DNA of 64,000 bases from an uncultured Acidobacteriaceae bacterium (GTDB taxonomy: Bacteria > Acidobacteriota > Terriglobia > Terriglobales > Acidobacteriaceae). The notes below the pieces were generated by a model. The model saw nothing but the letters and a program-made list of their open reading frames with translations. It did not search any database and was not told where the DNA came from. Below, piece by piece: positions 15,277 to 24,618 of this stretch. The stretch lies in NCBI GenBank assembly GCA_903904755.1, contig CAIVDV010000040.1, positions 122,528 to 186,527 on the forward strand, in the 5' to 3' direction. A program made the position numbers and the translations under genes. Every line of letters begins with the position of its first letter. The stretch's first letter is position 1.

Positions 15277-17211
15277 ATGGCCTTCCGCTTCCCCAACCCG
15301 CTGGCCCTCCTCGCCGCCCCGGCCATCATCCTCATCGCCGGCTGCTCCGGCGGAGTCGCGGCCTCCGGCTTCCACCTCACCGAATCCATCAAGCTCTCTT
15401 CCCCCGCCACCTCAGCCGACACCAGCCGACGCGTCCCCTTCACCGCCACCCTCTCCGGCGGAGAACCCGCCTCCGTCCGCTGGTCCCTCTCCGGCGGAGA
15501 CCCAGTCTCCGGCCCCGGCTCCATCTCCCCCGCCGGCCTCTACACCCCGCCCGCCTACCTCACCCAGGACTCCGCCACCGTCCTCATCACCGCCACATCC
15601 GCCGCCGACCCACCCCAGCCCGCATCCCTCGCCCTCACCCTCACCCCCGGATTCCTCCAGCCCCTCACCCCCGGCAACCTCGCCCTCGGCCCCGGCGCAT
15701 CCGCCGCCCTCTCTGGCTCCATCACCCAGGTCGGCGGCACCACCGGCCTCCGCTTCTCCCTCGCCGCCACCCCCACCGGCCCTTCCCAGCCCGGCCTCGG
15801 CACCCTCTCTGACCCCACCTGCCACCACGCCCCCGTCACCACCCCCACCCCCGCCTACACCACCTGCACCGTCACCTACACCGCCCCCCCCGTCCTCGCT
15901 GGCAACGCTCAGGTCTACCTCCTCGCCCAGGCGCCCGGCCAGTCCACCCCCACCCCCCGTAGTTGGACCCACATCCTCCTCAACCCCGCTGGCATCACAA
16001 GCAACCCCGTAGCCCACCAAACCCGCCTCCCCGTCCCCATCCCTCTCGGCGTCTCCAGCGGAAACAACCTCGACTACGACCAGTCCGGCGGCCAGCTCTC
16101 CGACTGCTGTGGCGGCACGCTCGGCGCGCTCGTTCAAGACACCAGCGGCAACCAGTTCGTCCTCTCCAACAACCACGTCCTCGCCCGCAGCGACCAGGCC
16201 TTCCCCGGCGAAACCATCGTCCACCCCGGCCTCATTGACAACGCCTGCACCCCCTTCGGCTACGGTCCGGGCACCAGCGCAGTCGCCTCCCTCGCCGGCT
16301 ACCCACCCCTCGCCTCACCCGCCACCAACGTCGATGTCGCGCTCGCCCGTCCGGCCCTCGGCGCAGTCGACCCCCACGGCGCCATCCTCGAGCTCGGCGC
16401 CCGCCAGCCCGACGGAACCCTCGCCCCCGCCCCCCCCGGCACCAGCTGCTCCGCCGGCCGCGGCCAGCCCCCCACCCTCGGCATGACGGTCGCCAAATCC
16501 GGCCGCACCACCGGCCTCACCTGCGCCCCCGTCACCGCCATCGCCGTCGACGTCACCATCGACTACTACTCTGACTGCGCTGAAACCCAGCACGCCTTCA
16601 CCCGCACCTTTACCAACCAGGTCGTCATCTCCGGTGCCAGCTTCTCTGACGCAGGAGACTCCGGCGCACTCGTCGTCGACGCCGCCACCGCCGAGCCGGT
16701 CGGGCTCTTCTTCGCCGGCGCCACAGACTCCAACGGCATCGAGCAGGCCATCGCCAGCCCAGCTCCAGACGTCCTCTCAGCCCTCTCCGCGCAAGTCCCC
16801 GGCCCCGCCGGCCCCACCGCCTACACCTTTGTAGGCGCCCAGGACCACCCCGTCGCCTGCCTCGCCTACTCCGCCGCCCAACCTCGGGTCGTCACAGCAC
16901 CCACCGCAGCAGCCTTGGCCCAGGCCATTGCCGTCAAGCAACGCCACGCCGCCCAACTGCTAAAAGGCAACCCCGCCATCTTCGGCATCGGCGTCGGACA
17001 AAACCCCGACAACCCCGCCGAAGCACAGATTGTCCTCTTCGTCGACCGCTCCCGCGCCCCCGGCCCCCTTCCCACCACACTCGAAGGCTTCCGCACCCGC
17101 CTTGTCCTCATGGACCGCCCCCACGTCACCCGCGCCCACGGCCAAACCCCCACCCCGCCCCACCCGGACGCCACTCCCGATTTCCGCTTCCAGCTCCCGC
17201 TCCCTCGTTAG
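15277..17211 (+). CDS. Lipoprotein with Ig-like region and trypsin-like protease domain
   Basis: 644 residues. A lipoprotein signal ends in LIAGCSGG, with the lipidated Cys at 23. Residues ~45-245 are Ser/Thr/Pro/Gly-rich with Ig-like repeats (VRWSLSGGD, TYTAPPVLAG). From ~265 a chymotrypsin-fold domain follows, with His near 299 (LSNNHVLAR), Asp near 352 (NVDVALARP) and Ser near 460 (GDSGALVVD). A C-terminal part (~545-644) contains GIGVGQNPDNP, a segment seen in such proteases. It is probably anchored in the outer membrane facing outwards or into the periplasm. The gene ends 4 bp inside the converging kinase gene. Confidence 0.82.
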   Translation: MAFRFPNPLALLAAPAIILIAGCSGGVAASGFHLTESIKLSSPATSADTSRRVPFTATLSGGEPASVRWSLSGGDPVSGPGSISPAGLYTPPAYLTQDSATVLITATSAADPPQPASLALTLTPGFLQPLTPGNLALGPGASAALSGSITQVGGTTGLRFSLAATPTGPSQPGLGTLSDPTCHHAPVTTPTPAYTTCTVTYTAPPVLAGNAQVYLLAQAPGQSTPTPRSWTHILLNPAGITSNPVAHQTRLPVPIPLGVSSGNNLDYDQSGGQLSDCCGGTLGALVQDTSGNQFVLSNNHVLARSDQAFPGETIVHPGLIDNACTPFGYGPGTSAVASLAGYPPLASPATNVDVALARPALGAVDPHGAILELGARQPDGTLAPAPPGTSCSAGRGQPPTLGMTVAKSGRTTGLTCAPVTAIAVDVTIDYYSDCAETQHAFTRTFTNQVVISGASFSDAGDSGALVVDAATAEPVGLFFAGATDSNGIEQAIASPAPDVLSALSAQVPGPAGPTAYTFVGAQDHPVACLAYSAAQPRVVTAPTAAALAQAIAVKQRHAAQLLKGNPAIFGIGVGQNPDNPAEAQIVLFVDRSRAPGPLPTTLEGFRTRLVLMDRPHVTRAHGQTPTPPHPDATPDFRFQLPLPR

Positions 17212-19073
17212 TCTTTCCCTGCCCCGCTCTCGGTCCAGTCCGGCACAAACAGCTCAAACACCGTCCCGCCATCCCGCCCCCCCTCGGCCACCCGGCTCTT
17301 CACCCGGAAGCTCCCTCCATGCTTCTCCACAATCTCGGCGCTCACCCATAGCCCCAGCCCTGTTCCCGTCACTTCCTTGGTTGTGAAGAACGCCTCAAAT
17401 ATCCTCTTCCGCACCGCCGCTGTCATTCCCGAGCCCGTATCCGCAATCACAAACCGCACGCCGCCCACCTGCGGTCTTCTCCAGTTCTGGCTCTGCCGCG
17501 CCCGCACCAGCAGCCGCCCACCCTCCGGCATTGCGTCAATCGCATTCGCAATCAAATTCGCAAACACCTGCCGCAACTCGCCAGCAAAACAGAACAGGTC
17601 AATCCCCGGCTCATACTCCCGCTCCACCCGGATGCCCTTGTTCCCCAGCCGCACCTGGTGCAGGCTCAGCACGCTGTCCAGCAACTCCTCCAGGCTCGCG
17701 CGCGCCGCCTGCGTCGACTGCCGGTAGAACCGTAGCGTCTGCTGCGTAATCTCCGCAATCCGCTTCACCTCATGCTCGGCCATCTGCACATAGCCCAATG
17801 CTGGCTCCTCCAGCCCGCTATGGTTGCTCAGCAGGTACAGCAAATTCGTAATCGCCTCCAGCGGATTGTTGATCTCATGCGCGATCGATGCCGCCAGCCG
17901 CCCCGTCGCCGCCAGCTTCTCCGTCTTCCGCAGCGCCTCTTCGCTGCGCTTGCGGTCGCTCGCATCCAGCACGATCACACCCACCCAGCGCACCTGCCCG
18001 GACGTTCCCCTGATCGGATACGCGCTCACAATCCACGTCCACGGCTGCCCCGTCCCCGCATCTGTCCCCGTCACTTCCACATTCCGTACCGGCACATTCT
18101 CGGCAAACACCAACTGCGTCGCCTGCTCCAGTTGTTCTGCCACCGCAGCCGGCAGCACTTCCCGCTTCGTCCTCCCCAGCAATCGGCTCACCGGCAACCC
18201 GTTCATCTCTCCAAATATCCGGTTCACCCGCACAAACCGACCGCGCCCATCAAGAAACGCCAACCCAATCGGCGCATTCGCCAGCATTGAATCCAGCAGG
18301 CTCAGGGTGTCGTTCAACCCCGCGCGCTGCTCTTCCAATGAAGCCACCATCCGGTTAAATGCCTCAATCAGATCCCCAATCTCGTTCTGCGTCACCACCG
18401 GCAGCGGAAACCCGCCCGCCGTCTCCGGCGCCAGCATCAGCGCTCGCGTCCCCGCATGCAGCACCCCCAGCGGCTTCGTAATCGAATACGACAAGCCCAA
18501 CGCCAGCACAATCGACCCGCCAATCCAGATCAGCCCGAAAATCGCCGTCGAACGCAGCATCAGATTTAGCTGCTCCTTGTCCCAGCTACGATCGGTCTCC
18601 ACCCATGCATATCCCCACAGCTTTCCCTGCTGGTGCACCGGGTGCACAGCCTCCCAGGCATCCTTGTCAAACCGGAATACGTGGGAGCCTCCCTCTTGCG
18701 CCTGCAATCTATGACCCAACTCGTCCGGCCCCAGCGCTCGCCAGTCGTCAGCCCCATCACTGGCAAACAGAACATTCCCCGCAAGGTCGGTTACCCGTGC
18801 GGCTTCCACGCTCGGCCCCTTCCCCATCATCCGAACTGACATCCGCACCTGGTCCCAGGAGCCCGCCTTCAACGCCTCGTCCACTTGCAGGGCCATCGAC
18901 TCAGACTCATGCGCAAGCCGTTGGGTAACACGGCTCCGAATCTCCCCAGTCTGCTGCCGCAGAATCACCAGCCCAAACAGCAGCAGGCTCATCGCCTCCA
19001 GCACCACCAAACCCACCAGCAACTGTGTCCGGATCGAACGGGAAAACACTCGGATTGTCCATCGTCGCCCCAT
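17208..19073 (-). CDS. PAS/HAMP sensor histidine kinase
   Basis: 621 residues. TM1 lies near 15-37 (LLVGLVVLEAMSLLLFGLVI), a periplasmic sensor region spans ~38-170, and TM2 lies near 175-197. A HAMP segment runs through IGDLIEAFNRMVASLEEQ. A PAS domain covers ~260-375 (LANAPIGLAFLDGRGRFVRVNR). The HisKA H-box is AASIAHEINNPLEAI near 395. The ATPase domain shows N-box NLIANAIDAMPEGG, G1 IADTGSGM and G2 TGLGLWVSAEIV. There is no receiver domain and no adjacent regulator; the REC-Hpt/NarL pair at 3-4.6 kb is a possible but unlinked partner. It follows ypdA by 23 bp on the same strand. Confidence 0.93.
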   Translation of the reverse strand: MGRRWTIRVFSRSIRTQLLVGLVVLEAMSLLLFGLVILRQQTGEIRSRVTQRLAHESESMALQVDEALKAGSWDQVRMSVRMMGKGPSVEAARVTDLAGNVLFASDGADDWRALGPDELGHRLQAQEGGSHVFRFDKDAWEAVHPVHQQGKLWGYAWVETDRSWDKEQLNLMLRSTAIFGLIWIGGSIVLALGLSYSITKPLGVLHAGTRALMLAPETAGGFPLPVVTQNEIGDLIEAFNRMVASLEEQRAGLNDTLSLLDSMLANAPIGLAFLDGRGRFVRVNRIFGEMNGLPVSRLLGRTKREVLPAAVAEQLEQATQLVFAENVPVRNVEVTGTDAGTGQPWTWIVSAYPIRGTSGQVRWVGVIVLDASDRKRSEEALRKTEKLAATGRLAASIAHEINNPLEAITNLLYLLSNHSGLEEPALGYVQMAEHEVKRIAEITQQTLRFYRQSTQAARASLEELLDSVLSLHQVRLGNKGIRVEREYEPGIDLFCFAGELRQVFANLIANAIDAMPEGGRLLVRARQSQNWRRPQVGGVRFVIADTGSGMTAAVRKRIFEAFFTTKEVTGTGLGLWVSAEIVEKHGGSFRVKSRVAEGGRDGGTVFELFVPDWTESGAGKD

Positions 19074-19096
19074 CCCGCCTCCCGCTTCGACTCAGC

Positions 19097-20107
19097 TTAC
19101 TCCCCGGACTCAACCCCCACCAACTTCAGCTTACGCCGCAAATCCCGTGCAATCTGCTCCCCGTGGAATCGCCCGTTCTCAATAAAAATCTCATTCGTCC
19201 TGGCCCCGGCCACAATCACACCAGCCAGATAAATTCCCGGCACATTGCTCTCCAGCGTCTCCGCATCACACACCGGCAGCCTGTCCGGCCCCTCTGCCTT
19301 CACTCCCAACCCCGCCAGGAACCCAAAATCCGGATGATATCCCGTCAGCGCAAAGACAAAGTCATTCTTCAGTTCCACCTCGCCCGCCGGCGTCTCCAGG
19401 ATCACCGTATCCAGCCCAATCTTCACCACACGGCTGTTGAAGTACGCCGTCACTTCCCCATTCTTGATCCGATTCTCAATGTCCGGCTTAATCCAGTACT
19501 TCACATGCCGATGCATCTCGCTGTCCCGGTGTACCAGAGTCACCCGCGCCCCATGCCGCCACAGCTCCAGCGCCGCAATCGCAGCCGAGTTCTTCCCCCC
19601 AATCACCACCACATCCATCCCCGCATAGGGGTGCGGATCATCATAGTAGTGATGCACCTTGCTCAGCTTCTCCCCCGGAATCTCCAGGTAGTTTGGCAAA
19701 TCGTAATACCCTGTCGCCACTGCCAGCTTCCGCGCCTGCAGCTCCCCACCCCGGCCAAACCGGTCCTCCGTTCCCACCCGGAAATCCCCATCCCCGCCCG
19801 TCACACCAATCACTCTGTGATACTGCCGCACATCCAGGCCGTAGTGCGCCGCCACCTGCCGGTAATACTGCAGTGCCTCATTCCGCGTCGGCTTCTGGTT
19901 CGGGCTCGGAAACGGAATCCCCCCAATCTCCAGCAACTCCGGCGTCGTAAAAAACACCATATTCGCCGGATAGTGGAACAGCGAGTTGCACAAACAACCC
20001 TTCTCCACCAGCACCACCCGGAACCCAGCCTTCTTCGCCTCTATCGCACACGCCAGCCCCGTCGGACCAGCCCCTATCACCAGCAAATCAAACACACTCT
20101 CGCTCAT
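19097..20107 (-). CDS. ypdA: YpdA-family bacillithiol disulfide (bacilliredoxin) reductase
   Basis: 336 residues from the ATG at MSESVFDLLV; the longer ORF adds 16 unconvincing residues. The FAD motif is LVIGAGPTGLACAIEA near 10. The YpdA hallmark CLCNSLFHYP is followed by MVFFTTPELLEIGGIPF. A second Rossmann motif, VVIGGKNSAAIAALEL, lies near 165. YpdA is an NADPH-dependent flavoenzyme that reduces bacillithiol disulfide. The cysteine-adding enzyme BshC is encoded at 38-40 kb, which supports a bacillithiol economy. The histidine kinase gene follows by 23 bp. Confidence 0.9.
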   Translation of the reverse strand: MSESVFDLLVIGAGPTGLACAIEAKKAGFRVVLVEKGCLCNSLFHYPANMVFFTTPELLEIGGIPFPSPNQKPTRNEALQYYRQVAAHYGLDVRQYHRVIGVTGGDGDFRVGTEDRFGRGGELQARKLAVATGYYDLPNYLEIPGEKLSKVHHYYDDPHPYAGMDVVVIGGKNSAAIAALELWRHGARVTLVHRDSEMHRHVKYWIKPDIENRIKNGEVTAYFNSRVVKIGLDTVILETPAGEVELKNDFVFALTGYHPDFGFLAGLGVKAEGPDRLPVCDAETLESNVPGIYLAGVIVAGARTNEIFIENGRFHGEQIARDLRRKLKLVGVESGE

Positions 20108-20144
20108 ACCATCAGCATAGGCGATTCCCCCCAAATCCACCGTC

Positions 20145-20206
20145 CCCCTGACCACTATTCACAGACCACTCCCCAATGACCCCTGACCCCTGACCCCTGA
20201 CCCCTA
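20145..20206 (+). repeat. Heptamer minisatellite, copy 5
   Basis: Degenerate units (TGACCAC, AGACCAC) lead into four near-perfect TGACCCC copies. It lies between divergent ypdA and vapB, 45 bp before the vapB start. Confidence 0.8.
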
Positions 20207-20211
20207 AAAAT

Positions 20212-20247
20212 GGTAGAATGGTGGAAGTAAAAGGTGGAAAGGTGGAA
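20212..20247 (+). promoter_or_regulatory. Four GGTGGAA-type direct repeats in front of vapB
   Basis: GGTAGAA, GGTGGAA, GGTGGAA and GGTGGAA start at intervals of 8, 13 and 8 bp. The first includes the -10-like TAGAAT and the last serves as the Shine-Dalgarno. This could be the operator bound by VapB/VapBC for autoregulation, as is usual in this toxin-antitoxin class. Confidence 0.5.
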
Positions 20248-20250
20248 TCC

Positions 20251-20523
20251 ATGCCCAGCCTCAATATCAAGAACGACGAAACGCACCGCCTGGCAGCCTC
20301 TCTTGCCCAATTGCGTGGAGTCAGCTTGGTCGCCGCCATCACTCAATCTGTACGGGAAGCCCTGGAAAGAGAAATGGCCGAAAGGGACCGCCGCGTAAGC
20401 CGCGAGGGACTTGCAGACCGCCTCATGGCAATCGCCTCCCGCACCGCACCGCTTATGGCCGATATGCCAGACTCCGCCCACGCTGCTGACTTCCTTTACG
20501 ACGAAGTCGGACTACCAAGATGA
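20251..20523 (+). CDS. vapB: VapB-type antitoxin (PSK operon transcription factor family)
   Basis: 90 residues from the ATG at MPSLNIKND, preceded by GGTGGA. The motif LNIKNDETHRLAASLAQLRGVS is the ribbon-helix-helix-type start of the Rv0623/PSK transcription factor family. A helical middle follows, and the acidic C-terminus HAADFLYDEVGLPR is the part that usually wraps the toxin. It overlaps the vapC start in an ATGA. In such modules the antitoxin represses its own promoter; the GGTGGAA repeats upstream are the likely site. Confidence 0.9.
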   Translation: MPSLNIKNDETHRLAASLAQLRGVSLVAAITQSVREALEREMAERDRRVSREGLADRLMAIASRTAPLMADMPDSAHAADFLYDEVGLPR

Positions 20524-20927
20524 TTGTCGACACTTCTGCCATCATCGCAATCCTCCGCAAGGAGCCGGAAGCCCTCTCCTTTTCACGCATTATCCAGGGC
20601 GCCCTTCAACCCCGAATCTCATCCGCTTCCTACCTGGAAGTCTCGATTCTCTGCGACAACCGCCGGCAATTCGATCTCTCTGCCGAACTTGACAGCTTAT
20701 TTGCTGAAATCGACTTCCTGATTGAACCTGTCACGCACGAACAGGCAAATATTGCCCGCACCGCCTACCGGCGCTATGGCAAAGGCTCAGGCCACCTGGC
20801 CAACCTGAACTTTGGTGACTGCTTCGTATACGCCCTCGCAATGGATAAAAATGAGCCTCTCCTTTTCAAAGGCGACGACTTTGTGCACACTGACCTGAAG
20901 TCCGCCACTCCCACACAAAACCTCTGA
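20520..20927 (+). CDS. vapC: VapC-type PIN-domain ribonuclease toxin
   Basis: 135 residues. The PIN-domain acidic residues are all visible: Asp4 in MIVDTSAIIAIL, Glu in SASYLEVSI near 41, Asp in NFGDCFVYALA near 99, and Asp in FKGDDFVHTDL near 118. These coordinate the metal for RNA cleavage. The ATGA overlap with vapB makes a classical coupled toxin-antitoxin pair. The codon use of the pair is less C-ending than that of the neighbours, consistent with acquisition by transfer. Confidence 0.93.
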   Translation: MIVDTSAIIAILRKEPEALSFSRIIQGALQPRISSASYLEVSILCDNRRQFDLSAELDSLFAEIDFLIEPVTHEQANIARTAYRRYGKGSGHLANLNFGDCFVYALAMDKNEPLLFKGDDFVHTDLKSATPTQNL

Positions 20928-21221
20928 ATCACCGCGTGCCCCACATCTTGCCCTCTTTTGGCCAGATGTGGGAACCAGCTATCCCCCTACCCCACCAACT
21001 CATCCCCCTCCATCGCCCCTTTCCCCCGCCCAGCCCGACGCAAAATCTCCACCGCACCCGCAACCTCCGCACGCCCACCCCGCTCCGGAAAAAACTCGCC
21101 GTCCGCATCGCCGACAACTTCTCCGCTAGTCTCAGCAACAGTCCCAGAAGCATCCTCGACCCCACCCCGCAGCCAACCCTCCCCCAAATCCTTTACCCTA
21201 GTAGCGCGCTAAAGGAGCACC

Positions 21222-22751
21222 ATGCCCACCACCATCCGCCAATCAGACTTCATCCACTCCGTCACTGCCGCACTCCAATACATCAGCTACTACCACCCCC
21301 TCGACTTCATCCAGTCCCTCGCCGAGGCCTGGGAGCGCGAACAGTCCCCCGCCGCCAAAGACGCCATGGCCCAAATCCTCATCAACTCCCGCATGTGCGC
21401 CGAGGGCCACCGCCCCATCTGCCAGGACACCGGCATCGTCAACGCCTTTATCAAAGTCGGCATGGACGTCCACTTCGCCGCCGACCCCGGCGAAATACCA
21501 CTCGACCTCCAGGCCATGGTCGACGAAGGCGTTCGCCGCGCCTACCTCGACTCCGACAACACCCTCCGCGCCTCCGTCCTCGCCGACCCCGCCGGCAAGC
21601 GGACCAACACCCGCGACAACACCCCCTCCGTCGTCACTGTCGAGCTTGTCCAGGGCTCCAAAGTCGACGTCACCGTCGCGGCCAAAGGCGGCGGTTCCGA
21701 GGCAAAATCCAAGTTCGCCATGCTCAACCCCTCCGACTCCATCGTCGAGTGGATCCTCAAGACCGTTCCCACCATGGGCGCCGGCTGGTGCCCCCCCGGC
21801 ATGCTCGGCATCGGCATCGGCGGCACCGCAGAGAAAGCCATGCTTCTCGCCAAACAATCCCTCATGGACCCCATCAACATCCATGAGCTCCAGGCCCGCG
21901 GCCCGCAGAACCGCGCCGAAGAACTCCGCCTCGAAATCTTCGACAAGGTCAATCGCCTCGGCATCGGCGCACAGGGACTGGGCGGCCTCACCACCGTCCT
22001 CGACGTCAAGGTCGTTGACTACCCCTGCCACGCCGCCAACCTGCCCATCGCCATGATCCCCAACTGCGCCGCCACCCGTCACGCCCACTTCGTCCTCGAC
22101 GGCTCCGGCCCCGTATTCCTCGACCCACCCTCCCTCAACGACTGGCCCAAGCTCACCTACGACGTCTCGAAGGCCACCCGCGTCAACCTCGACACCGTCA
22201 CCCGCGACGAAGTCGCCACCTGGAAGCCCGGTCAAGTCCTGCTGCTTTCCGGCAAGCTGCTAACCGGCCGCGACGCGGCCCACAAGCGCATGACCGACAT
22301 CCTTAGCCGCGGCGAAAAGCTCCCCGTCGACTTCAATGGCCGATTCATCTACTACGTCGGCCCTGTCGATCCCGTCCGCGACGAGGTCGTCGGCCCCGCC
22401 GGCCCCACCACCGCCACCCGCATGGACAAGTTTACCCGCCAGATGCTTGCTGAAACCGGCCTCCTCGGCATGGTCGGCAAATCCGAGCGCGGCCCCGCAG
22501 CCATCGACGCCATCCGCGAGTTCAAGGCCGTCTACCTCATGGCCACCGGCGGCGCGGCCTACCTCGTCTCCAAGGCCATCCACGGCTCCCGCGTCCTGGC
22601 ATTCGCTGACCTCGGCATGGAAGCCATCTACGAGTTCGATGTCGTTGACATGCCCGTCACCGTCGCCGTCGACTCCCTCGGCATCAGCGTGCACAACACC
22701 GGCCCCGCCGAGTGGCAGCAGCGCATCGCCGGCATCCCCATCCTCCAGTAA
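21222..22751 (+). CDS. Class I fumarate hydratase (iron-sulfur dependent)
   Basis: 509 residues with AAAGGAGCACC directly before the ATG. The alpha domain shows HRPICQDTGI (Cys near 66), WCPPGMLGIGIGGTAEKAM, YPCHAANLP and PNCAATRHAHF. The three Cys ligand the [4Fe-4S] cluster. The beta domain shows ITGR-like LLTGRDAAHKRM and PVDFNGRFIYYVGPVDP. It interconverts fumarate and malate in the TCA cycle. It is a single-chain FumA/FumB-type enzyme. The 294-bp region before it holds no gene. Confidence 0.95.
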   Translation: MPTTIRQSDFIHSVTAALQYISYYHPLDFIQSLAEAWEREQSPAAKDAMAQILINSRMCAEGHRPICQDTGIVNAFIKVGMDVHFAADPGEIPLDLQAMVDEGVRRAYLDSDNTLRASVLADPAGKRTNTRDNTPSVVTVELVQGSKVDVTVAAKGGGSEAKSKFAMLNPSDSIVEWILKTVPTMGAGWCPPGMLGIGIGGTAEKAMLLAKQSLMDPINIHELQARGPQNRAEELRLEIFDKVNRLGIGAQGLGGLTTVLDVKVVDYPCHAANLPIAMIPNCAATRHAHFVLDGSGPVFLDPPSLNDWPKLTYDVSKATRVNLDTVTRDEVATWKPGQVLLLSGKLLTGRDAAHKRMTDILSRGEKLPVDFNGRFIYYVGPVDPVRDEVVGPAGPTTATRMDKFTRQMLAETGLLGMVGKSERGPAAIDAIREFKAVYLMATGGAAYLVSKAIHGSRVLAFADLGMEAIYEFDVVDMPVTVAVDSLGISVHNTGPAEWQQRIAGIPILQ

Positions 22752-22892
22752 CCCCTACACCACGGCGGAGTCCCACCGGGACTTCGCCGCCCACCATCCC
22801 TTGAATCCACATTTCTTTCCCGCCCCGGGAACCCCGCGACACGCCCCAGCGTTCTCTGATAAAACGATTTCTTAGTCGTTTACGGAGTCCCC

Positions 22893-24095
22893 ATGCACCC
22901 CATCGCCCGCTTCATCTCCCCGCTCTCCCTCGCCCTTGTTCTCGCCACCGCTGCCGCCCAGGTACCCGCCCCCGCCCCTCCCCAATCCCCCCGCTTCCAA
23001 ATGCCCCCACCCACCCCCAATGACACCCTCACCTCCGTCGAGCTCTCCCCTGACCATCACGTCACCTTCCGCCTTTGGGCCCCCTCCGCAACCGCCGTCA
23101 AGCTCCAGGCCGAGGGCCCCGAAGCCACCCCCGGCATCACCCCCGACCAGCTCAATGCCTACAACGGCGGTGTCCCCATGACCAAAGGCGACCAGGGCAT
23201 CTGGCAGGCCACCATCGGCCCTATCGCTCCCGGCGCCTATCGCTACAACTTCCTTGTCGACGGCGTTGTCACCGTCGACCCCAAAAATCCCCTCACCTCC
23301 CAGGCCCTCGCCCAGTCCCGCAGCCTCTATGAGGTGCCCGGCGCTCCCTTTGACGAATACTCCCCCGACATACCCCACGGCGCCATCGCGACGGTCCTCT
23401 ACAACTCCTCTGTCACCCAATCCCAGCGCCGCATGACCATCTACACCCCGCCCGGATACGAAGCCGGCTCCTCCCGCCTCCCTGTCCTCTATCTGCTCCA
23501 CGGTGGCGGCGACTCCGACAACTCCTGGCCCACCGTCGGCCGCGCCGGAGCCATCCTCGACAACCTCATCGCCGCCGGCAAGGCCCGCCCCATGATTGTC
23601 GTCATGCCCGCCGGCCACCTCTCCACCAGCTTCCGCCTCACCCCCGGCACCTCCATGGGCCACGACGAGTTCAACGACGACCTCGTCTCCGTCGTCCTCC
23701 CCTACATTGACGCCCACTACCGCACCCTCGCCGACCGCTCGCACCGCGCCATCGCCGGCCTCTCCATGGGCGGTCTGCAAACCCTCACCATCGCCCTCAA
23801 CCACCCCGACAAATTTGCCTCCGTCGGCGTCTTCAGCTCCGGCTGGTTCCCTGACTCCCTCAAGGAAGCCGAAGACAAGGACATCGCCGCCTACCGCGCT
23901 GCCGGCAAATCCTACAAGCTCTTCTGGGTCGGCGTCGGCCAGTACGACATCGCCCTCGCAAACTGCCACGCCTCCGTCGAACTCCTCAAAAAGGCCGGCA
24001 TCCAGCTCGAATACCACGAATCCCCCGGCTATCACGCCTGGAACAACTGGCGCGACTACCTCGCCCTCTTCGCCCCCAAACTCTTCCTCCACTGA
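22893..24095 (+). CDS. Secreted esterase, E-set (CBM48-like) plus esterase D domain
   Basis: 400 residues. A signal peptide (LSLALVLATAAAQ) comes first. An immunoglobulin-like E-set domain (~45-130) opens SVELSPDHHVTFRLWAPSATAVKL. The alpha/beta hydrolase domain (~160-400) shows LPVLYLLHGGGDSDNSW with the oxyanion segment, nucleophile elbow GLSMGG near 290, and a probable His in PGYHAWNNW near 378. The architecture matches feruloyl/acetyl-xylan esterases of family CE1 and enterobactin-esterase-like proteins; a role in plant polysaccharide breakdown is inference. It is a single gene. Confidence 0.87.
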   Translation: MHPIARFISPLSLALVLATAAAQVPAPAPPQSPRFQMPPPTPNDTLTSVELSPDHHVTFRLWAPSATAVKLQAEGPEATPGITPDQLNAYNGGVPMTKGDQGIWQATIGPIAPGAYRYNFLVDGVVTVDPKNPLTSQALAQSRSLYEVPGAPFDEYSPDIPHGAIATVLYNSSVTQSQRRMTIYTPPGYEAGSSRLPVLYLLHGGGDSDNSWPTVGRAGAILDNLIAAGKARPMIVVMPAGHLSTSFRLTPGTSMGHDEFNDDLVSVVLPYIDAHYRTLADRSHRAIAGLSMGGLQTLTIALNHPDKFASVGVFSSGWFPDSLKEAEDKDIAAYRAAGKSYKLFWVGVGQYDIALANCHASVELLKKAGIQLEYHESPGYHAWNNWRDYLALFAPKLFLH

Positions 24096-24113
24096 TTTGC
24101 ATTTCCTGAAAGC

Positions 24114-24147
24114 ACAAGGGGCGCGGAATCCCTTCCGCGCCCCTTGT
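24114..24147. terminator. Perfect 14-bp hairpin between convergent genes
   Basis: The ACAAGGGGCGCGGA and TCCGCGCCCCTTGT arms are perfectly paired around a 6-nt loop, between the esterase and SRPBCC stops. It is probably a bidirectional terminator; neither side has a long T-run. Confidence 0.7.
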
Positions 24148-24162
24148 ACTCACTACCCGGTC

Positions 24163-24618
24163 CTACTTGTACCGCATCAGGATTATCTCCCCGGTCTCCA
24201 GCCAGCTCTTCAAATTCGACAGAATTTGAGGCCAGCCGTTGGATACTGCACCGATAAATTGAGTTCCGTCTCCTTCCATCCAGTGCCTCACCGTCAGCTT
24301 CACTGTCTCTCCAAATGGCTCCAAGTCCATCGAGCATCGGGTATATCCCTCAGCCTTGTACTCTTCCTTCCACTCGTTTCGCCATCGCAACACCAACCGA
24401 TTTGGCGCATCAAATTCAAGCACCTCGCCGGAATCCATCACCTGCCCATCCCGGCTCACCAGGCTCCAGGCCCCGCCCGCCTTCTGCTCGGGCGTTGACC
24501 GCATCCCGTACCAATACACCACGGTCTCTTCCGGATTCGTTAGAGCCTCCCACAACCGCTCCACCGTAGTCCGGATATACGTCACGTACACAAACTCACT
24601 TCGCTCTGTCGTTGTCAT
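24163..24618 (-). CDS. SRPBCC/AHSA1 (START-like) family protein
   Basis: 151 residues with the AHSA1 pattern: FVYVTYIRTTVERLWEALTNPE, WYGMRSTPEQKAGGAWSLV, GEVLEFDAPNRLVLRW, and a C-terminal amphipathic helix GWPQILSNLKSWLETGE. The fold forms a hydrophobic ligand pocket; the ligand is unknown. Its start overlaps the 3' end of the ArsR regulator by 23 bp, a very common pairing in which the regulator controls the pair. A second, reverse-ordered pair occurs at 49.5 kb. Confidence 0.9.
   Translation of the reverse strand: MTTTERSEFVYVTYIRTTVERLWEALTNPEETVVYWYGMRSTPEQKAGGAWSLVSRDGQVMDSGEVLEFDAPNRLVLRWRNEWKEEYKAEGYTRCSMDLEPFGETVKLTVRHWMEGDGTQFIGAVSNGWPQILSNLKSWLETGEIILMRYK

Noticed and set aside
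15033-15375. Minus-strand ORFs of the 'RDQGSGIRDQGSG' type
   Set aside because: They are direct translations of the heptamer array, not genuine proteins.
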